Shown here piece by piece: positions 14,796 to 18,858 of a DNA stretch of 18,858 nucleotides (positions are counted from its first letter, which is position 1; every line of letters starts with the position of its first letter). The notes under the pieces are model-generated. The model saw nothing but the letters and a program-made list of their open reading frames with translations. It made no database searches and was not told where the DNA came from. Both the position numbers and the translations under genes were made by a program. This DNA is from Candidatus Bathyarchaeota archaeon (GTDB taxonomy: Archaea; Thermoproteota; Bathyarchaeia; Bathyarchaeales; Bathyarchaeaceae), in the NCBI GenBank assembly GCA_020344435.1, contig CP070826.1, forward strand, positions 758,877 through 777,734, written 5' to 3'.

Positions 14796-16047
14796 ATGTA
14801 TCCAGCGCCCACTTTCAAACGACAAAACGAAACACCCACAAGATTAGAAGGCTACGACGCGCGCGCTGACAAAACTCGCAGAACAGAAACGGTCTCTTGG
14901 AATCATACATGCATTACACTTTATACACACCCTCTCACTAGACTATCTCGAGAAGATGTGGACATTTCTACGACCAGACGCAACTGCAGTCTTGCGAGAC
15001 AAAAAAGTTCGAACAAGCCTGAGCAGATACTTCAACGTGATGCAAGATGACAAGCCCGCCAAATTTGCCATTGCAAAAAGACTCCCAGCCGACTACAACT
15101 CACAAGACTCACCTCCAAAGCTCTGGCAACTCCACGACCAGCTCACGCAGGAATTCTGCGTCCTTGAAAAGGAGATTGACACTCACCAAAAAGCCTTACA
15201 AGACCTACCTACACCGGAACAATCCTACCTCGACCTCAAGAGCACAATCGTAGACCGGATGCTAGAAGATTGCCATCTCTGCACACGTCAATGTCACGTA
15301 GACCGCCACCGCAACAAACTGGGATACTGCAGATGCGGGACCCAGATCACCGTCTCAACAATCTTCCAACACATGGGAGAAGAACCAGAACTTATCCCCT
15401 CAGGAACAATCTTCACCCTCGGCTGCACACTCCGATGCATCCATTGTCAGAACTGGACTATTTCTCAATGGTACGAAAACGGAGAAATCTATACACCGAC
15501 AAGACTGGCAAAAGCAGTCGAACATCTTCGCAGAAGAGGCAGCAGAAACGCGAACTTGGTTGGGGGAGAACCAACACCTTGGCTCCAACAATGGCTAGAA
15601 ACTTTCAAACATATAGACATAAATATCCCCGTCGTCTGGAACTCCAACTCCTACTACAGCAACCAGACGGCCAGACTCCTCGCAGACTTCGTAGACCTCT
15701 ACCTCCTCGACTTCAAATATGGAAACGACCAATGCGCAGAAAGGATCTCGGGCGCACATGAATATTGGGCGGTTTCCACCAGAAACCACTTACACGCCAA
15801 GAAATATGGTGAACTTATAATCCGCGTCTTGGTCCTGCCTGGGCACCTAGATTGCTGCACGAAACCTATCCTAGATTGGATCGCGATAAACCTCGGGAAG
15901 GAAGCCAGGGTGAACGTGATGTTCCAGTACCGTCCAGAATGGCGGGCCAAGGAGATCCCAGAACTAATGAGACGACTCACGAAGCAAGAGAGAGAAGACG
16001 CCATCGGATTAGCCAAGGAAGCAGGACTGACAAACTTCATTACCTAA
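14796..16047 (+). CDS. PflX-like radical SAM protein (COG1313 type), frameshifted near the N-terminus
   Basis: A radical SAM enzyme related to pyruvate formate-lyase activating enzymes, target unknown. The cluster motif CxxxCxxC is CTLRCIHC (in TLGCTLRCIHCQNW), followed by GGEPTPWLQQWLE (glycine-rich SAM site). An extra cysteine set, CHLCTRQC and GYCRCG, precedes it, as in the PflX group. The uninterrupted frame has its first ATG at 14956, but the codons before it continue as good protein (ALTKLAEQKRSLGIIHALHF, HTLSLDYLEK) back to about 14866, with no start codon. In another frame ATG 14796 gives MYPAPTFKRQNETPTRLEGY then DAR. The two join at (GC)4, 14859-14866; one extra GC unit would fuse them into about 417 residues. 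With the new start it lies 26 nt after the RPA gene, probably one operon. Confidence 0.8.
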
Positions 16048-16111
16048 ATTGAACCAAAAGGTATTTTTCACGCTTTCCACACTCTACTCGTCATATAAAG
16101 GCGAGTCAACC

Positions 16112-16318
16112 ATGCGCTACTGTCCAGAGTGCGGCGGAGAACTGAAGTACATCTCGGCCACGAAGCGTTATGTATGCAAGAGCTGTGGGCTCTCTCTAAC
16201 ACCTCAGGAACTCATCGAGGCGCGTAGACAGCTGAGGCCAACGTTCGAGTCTGAGGAAGAGCAGCACCGAAGGGAACGGAAAGAGTATCTCAAGTGGTGG
16301 CTCGGCAAGAAGAAATAG
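16112..16318 (+). CDS. Small zinc-ribbon protein
   Basis: A 68-residue protein starting MRYCPECGGELKY. One zinc ribbon is formed by CPEC (Cys4, Cys7) and CKSC (about residues 21-24), followed by a charged helix (TPQELIEARRQ, then EEEQHRRERKEYLKWWLGKKK). The ribbon resembles those of archaeal transcription proteins, but no other domain is present, so the function is open. The ATG at 16112 is chosen because the ribbon starts immediately after it. The frame extends upstream to TTG 16049, but that stretch is unlike protein and abuts the radical SAM stop. A TATA-like CATATAAAG at 16092-16100 is very close to this ATG, so transcription may come from upstream. A T5 run at 16063-16067 may end the radical SAM transcript. 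Confidence 0.75.
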   Translation: MRYCPECGGELKYISATKRYVCKSCGLSLTPQELIEARRQLRPTFESEEEQHRRERKEYLKWWLGKKK

Positions 16319-16330
16319 AGAGAGGCGCGT

Positions 16331-16344
16331 GGCGTTTTAACGCC
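16331..16344. terminator. Small hairpin after the zinc-ribbon gene
   Basis: GGCGTTTTAACGCC can fold as a 5-bp stem with a TTTA loop, 12 nt after the stop codon at 16316-16318. It is not followed by a T run, so it may be a processing or weak termination signal rather than a classical terminator. Confidence 0.25.
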
Positions 16345-16370
16345 CCCATTAGGCTACCGAATTCTCAACT

Positions 16371-16423
16371 GCGGCGTCATTCCATGTTGAAGCGGCGTCA
16401 CTGCCACAATCTTGAATAAACAC
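16371..16423 (+). promoter_or_regulatory. cinA-like promoter with two direct repeats
   Basis: GCGGCGTCA occurs at 16371-16379 and 16392-16400, 21 bp apart start to start, on the same face of the helix. A TATA-like TTGAATAAACAC follows at 16412-16423, and GAGGG at 16445-16449 is the ribosome binding site of the GTG start at 16456. The repeats are seen directly; a role as regulator sites is inferred. Confidence 0.4.
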
Positions 16424-16455
16424 GTTTTGATTTCTGAATCTAATGAGGGAACAGA

Positions 16456-17280
16456 GTGCATCTCTCGATAGAGATTATTTGTGTGGGGACAGAACTTCTC
16501 ATCGGCAAGACCTTGAATACCAATGCTAACTGGTTGGCAAAGCGAATAACCAATCTAGGAGCGAAAGTTGAAAGAATCACAGTCATTGGAGATGACGTTG
16601 GCGAAATATCATCCGTCATGAAGAATGCGATGCAGAGAAATAATGATTTCATAATCACCTTGGGCGGACTCGGACCGACCTTCGATGACAAAACCCTCGA
16701 GGGCATTGCAAAAGCACTGAATCTCAAGCTAGAGATTAATGATGAGGCTCTGAAGATGATAAAGAAGCGATATCGCAGCTACATGAAAGAGGGACAGATG
16801 AAGACGTTTGAGCTGACTCAACCTAGGGTAAAGATGGCCAGGCTCCCTGAAGCGGCTGAACCCTTGCCCAATCCAGTTGGAACGGCGCCTGCAGTACTCA
16901 CAAATTGTGATGGAAAGACTGTAATATCACTCCCAGGCGTGCCCTCTGAGATGAAAGCGATATCTGAGACAACTGTCCTGCCCATTCTCAAGAAGATTAC
17001 TGGCGGCTTGGCATTTTCTGAGAAAAGCATCGTTATGACAGGCGTCGTCGAGTCTGAAATGGCTCCAATCATTGATGAGGTTATGCACAACTACCCACGC
17101 GTATATATAAAATCACACCCAAAAGGAGCTGAAAGAATTCCCAAGATAGAACTACACCTATCCACAACAGCCGAAGATCCCAAGATTGCAAAAGAACGAG
17201 TAAGCAGGGCTCTCCGTCAGCTTTCAGAGAGAATCCAGAAAAAAGGTGGGAAGATCAGACATGCCAGGAGAAAAATCTGA
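16456..17280 (+). CDS. CinA N-terminal/MoCF-domain protein (nicotinamide mononucleotide deamidase-related)
   Basis: A 274-residue protein with the molybdopterin-binding-like (MoCF) fold of CinA. It opens IEIICVGTELLIGKTLNTNA, then has VTVIGDD-type sequence (ERITVIGDDVGEI), the nucleotide-binding TLGGLGPTFDDKT, the mid-region NPVGTAPAVL, and the closing motif VISLPGVPSEMKAI. Stand-alone proteins of this length lacking the CinA deamidase domain are common in archaea. They are often annotated nicotinamide mononucleotide deamidase-related, although the deamidase residues lie in the missing part, so the activity may be ADP-ribose pyrophosphatase-like. The GTG start has GAGGG upstream and a well-placed TATA element. 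It converges with the coiled-coil gene across 113 nt. Confidence 0.9.
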   Translation: MHLSIEIICVGTELLIGKTLNTNANWLAKRITNLGAKVERITVIGDDVGEISSVMKNAMQRNNDFIITLGGLGPTFDDKTLEGIAKALNLKLEINDEALKMIKKRYRSYMKEGQMKTFELTQPRVKMARLPEAAEPLPNPVGTAPAVLTNCDGKTVISLPGVPSEMKAISETTVLPILKKITGGLAFSEKSIVMTGVVESEMAPIIDEVMHNYPRVYIKSHPKGAERIPKIELHLSTTAEDPKIAKERVSRALRQLSERIQKKGGKIRHARRKI

Positions 17281-17393
17281 GATCACACCCGCATAAGAGG
17301 TCTGTCTCAATTCGAACATAGAAGAATGCTACTCGATAATGAAGATCAAGCCACTCAACATATAGAAAAAGGGAGACTGGAAGAATCTGGGCC

Positions 17394-18179
17394 CTATTCC
17401 CAGTATTCTCCCTCTTCTGCTGCAGCCTCTTCCTCGGTAGGAGCCTCTTCCACAGATGCTCCGTCTGCAATCTCAGATGGGTCCGTTATCTCTTCAATAG
17501 TCTGCTCAGCCGTCTCCTCGGATGGTTGGAACTGCTCCTCTACTGAAGCTTCTTCAGGTGGTTCTTCAGGGGTCACGTCAGACGGTACTTCTTCAGATAT
17601 CTCAGTTACTTCTTCCACGAAAGCTTCTTCAGTTGGCGCTTCTGTCAGTTCCTCTGTCAGGGGTTCTTCAGAGACTGTCTCAAGTTCCGGCAGGGCCTCT
17701 GCAGCTATCTCCGGCTGCGTTTCTACAAGCTCCTCTTTCTCTACTTCTTCTGTTGCCTCGCTTGGCGAAGTTGGCGTAGTCAGGGGTTCCTCAGGTACAA
17801 GGGTACTCAAGCTCTCTTTGATCGAGTCTAGCTCCTGCTTCGTTGCCTCAAGCCCCAAAGCGAAAGCACTAGTTTCCCGTTGATGCAATTCTTCATCGAT
17901 TTCCCCAGCAACATATTCTATCTCAGAGTTTGCAAGAAACATCTCTAGCACTGTAATCTGTTGCTCGAGCTCACTGATCTTGGAAGTGATCTTCTCGGTT
18001 ATGGCTTTCCGACGAGCCTCAACCTCTATGATAGCACCAGTAAGTTCAATGTTCAGAGCCTCATAGGTAGACTGCGAAATCTTGCCTTCTTGGAAGAGAT
18101 CGTCAAGGGCCTGCTTCTTTTTCTTCGTTAGTTCCAAATCCTTGCCTATTTCTTGGAAAGAATATTTCCACGAGATCAA
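17394..18179 (-). CDS. CdvA-like coiled-coil protein with long acidic tail
   Basis: A 261-residue protein in two parts. Residues 1-125 form a predicted helical coiled coil: SWKYSFQEIGKDLELTKKKK, LDDLFQEGKISQSTYEAL, then ARRKAITEKITSKISELEQQ, MFLANSEIEYVAGEIDEELH and LGLEATKQELDSIKESL. Residues 130-261 are low-complexity, rich in Glu, Pro, Thr, Val and Ala, and very acidic. The coiled-coil half resembles proteins annotated CdvA-like in Bathyarchaeia-type genomes (the ESCRT-linked division scaffold), but the PRC-barrel of true CdvA is not evident. The call is from memory and moderate. No cdvB or cdvC neighbour is in the window. The start is TTG at 18179, with GGTGTG 5 nt upstream. The tail contains five in-frame copies of an 8-mer. 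Confidence 0.6.
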   Translation of the reverse strand: MISWKYSFQEIGKDLELTKKKKQALDDLFQEGKISQSTYEALNIELTGAIIEVEARRKAITEKITSKISELEQQITVLEMFLANSEIEYVAGEIDEELHQRETSAFALGLEATKQELDSIKESLSTLVPEEPLTTPTSPSEATEEVEKEELVETQPEIAAEALPELETVSEEPLTEELTEAPTEEAFVEEVTEISEEVPSDVTPEEPPEEASVEEQFQPSEETAEQTIEEITDPSEIADGASVEEAPTEEEAAAEEGEYWE

Positions 18180-18212
18180 ATTTACACACCGTGCTGAATG
18201 CTTGCCTTAACG

Positions 18213-18227
18213 AGAGAAATAACTCTT
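18213..18227 (-). promoter_or_regulatory. Putative promoter of the CdvA-like gene
   Basis: AGTTATTTCTC on the minus strand is a weak TATA-like element about 40 nt before the TTG start, with a predicted leader of about 17 nt. A GTTAAC site follows upstream. Confidence 0.3.
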
Positions 18228-18858
18228 GTTAACATGCAGGTATACCGCTAACAGCAAAAACTGCGATTCTTCAGTTTTTCCTTTGTAATGTTCTAAACAT
18301 ATGAACCGACTAGCTATACAGAGTTTAGACATAAACATACATTTGAGGATTAAACATTGTATCTTCTTTTAAGAACATAAAACGGTTTTCATCCCTACGT
18401 CGCTCTCTGTAGATATTTGACACATTAGCCAATAGACTTGAAAATGCAAATATGCTTGGCTCAGTCACCGCAAAACAAATGCAGTTAGCTCCCTTAGCCA
18501 TCAGTTTAGTCTTCGTTGCTATATCAACAAAAGCGACAAATATCACCACGCCCATTATTTTAGATGCCCGGTCGGAAGGGGATGGTGCCACTGGCAAAAG
18601 GCACGATGAAATAAACGACGTACACCCTTCGTATCCATCAAACCGATGTAATCAAAACTCAAGTATTATCCTTCCAAAAGGAGGGAGATCAACCAATTCG
18701 GCGACGTGATGGTGGACAACGCATGCGTAGCTGCATTGGATGCTTAGCCCCGAAAACAGAGCGTTTTTTGATAGGGCGCAATGTAGTCATAGGCGTTTTT
18801 CACATATTTGATGATTGCCACATCCTCCCGCTATGTATGTATCCTTCTTAGAGTCCTA
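18228..18858. other. About 630 nt without a supported gene
   Basis: The stretch is AT-rich up to about 18600. A minus-strand frame (TTG 18597 to stop at 18325, 90 codons, inner ATG at 18555) contains a plausible hydrophobic helix (MGVVIFVAFVDIATKTK) and ends MFLKEDTMFNPQM. An antisense frame (18452-18709) overlaps it. Neither has a convincing ribosome binding site or a family I know; a weak TATA-like GTTTATTTC lies before the minus one. T6 at 18764-18769 could end a plus transcript. No tRNA, CRISPR or insertion-sequence end was recognised. Confidence 0.3.

Noticed and set aside
14918..14928. ACTTTATACAC as a TATA box for a radical SAM start at ATG 14956
   Set aside because: The bases encode convincing protein in frame with the gene, and a better N-terminus exists at ATG 14796, so the box is probably coincidental.
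16049..16111. TTG 16049 start for the zinc-ribbon gene
   Set aside because: The extra 21 residues look non-coding, and the family-like start MRYCPECGG at 16112 is better.
17326..17883. Serine-rich plus-strand frame
   Set aside because: It is the antisense image of the glutamate-rich tail of the CdvA-like gene.
18452..18709. Plus-strand frame of 85 codons
   Set aside because: It overlaps the minus-strand frame antisense, has no ribosome binding site, and its second half reads as random sequence.
1..18858. CRISPR arrays, rRNA genes, complete insertion sequences
   Set aside because: No regularly spaced repeats, rRNA signatures, transposase genes or terminal inverted repeats were seen.

Overview
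The window is archaeal chromosome, most likely from the TACK side and Bathyarchaeia-like. The phylum is an inference from gene content and protein flavour, not from a search. The evidence is a set of archaeal information-processing and cell-biology genes: FEN1, a CDC48/VAT double AAA ATPase, an RPA-type OB-fold protein and a CdvA-like coiled coil. In addition there is a stand-alone TrpB2, a tRNA gene with no encoded CCA, TATA-like boxes about 25 to 45 nt before many genes, and several TTG or GTG starts with short leaders.

Layout. Bases 1-4194: the end of a membrane protein, a convergent SpoIIM-family membrane protein (minus), glmS, and a protein-L-isoaspartate methyltransferase gene interrupted by a 32-nt insert. 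Bases 4191-7795 (all minus): FEN1, then further right a cdc48 gene followed by a small winged-helix gene. Bases 7796-9375 are the most plastic part. They hold an unrecognised gene with an apparent frameshift, a tRNA-Leu(GAG) with 12 extra bases in its D-loop, and the remnant of an integrase directly behind the tRNA. Bases 9376-12183: a class III aminotransferase (plus) and trpB2 (minus), with a strong inverted repeat upstream of the trpB2 TATA box. Bases 12349-14108: a SWIM zinc-finger protein, a 38-residue membrane peptide, and an old-yellow-enzyme flavoprotein (minus). Bases 14203-16318 (plus): an RPA-like protein, a PflX-like radical SAM protein whose real N-terminus lies upstream behind a frameshift in a GC run, and a small zinc-ribbon protein. 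Bases 16456-18179: a CinA/MoCF-domain protein and a convergent CdvA-like coiled-coil protein with a long glutamate-rich tail. Bases 18180-18858 hold no gene I can support.

How it fits together. Most genes are housekeeping: amino-sugar synthesis, protein repair, flap cleavage, protein unfolding and tryptophan synthesis. They read as short operons or single genes with their own TATA boxes. What stands out is the interruptions: three protein genes and one tRNA are broken by small sequence differences whose removal or correction restores a textbook product. The 32-nt insert and the tRNA insert are clean and could be introns. The other two sit in a G4 run and a GC-dinucleotide run and may be sequencing or assembly errors. 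A second theme is dyad or direct-repeat elements at TATA boxes (spoIIM, fen1, cdc48, trpB2, cinA), which are candidate operators.
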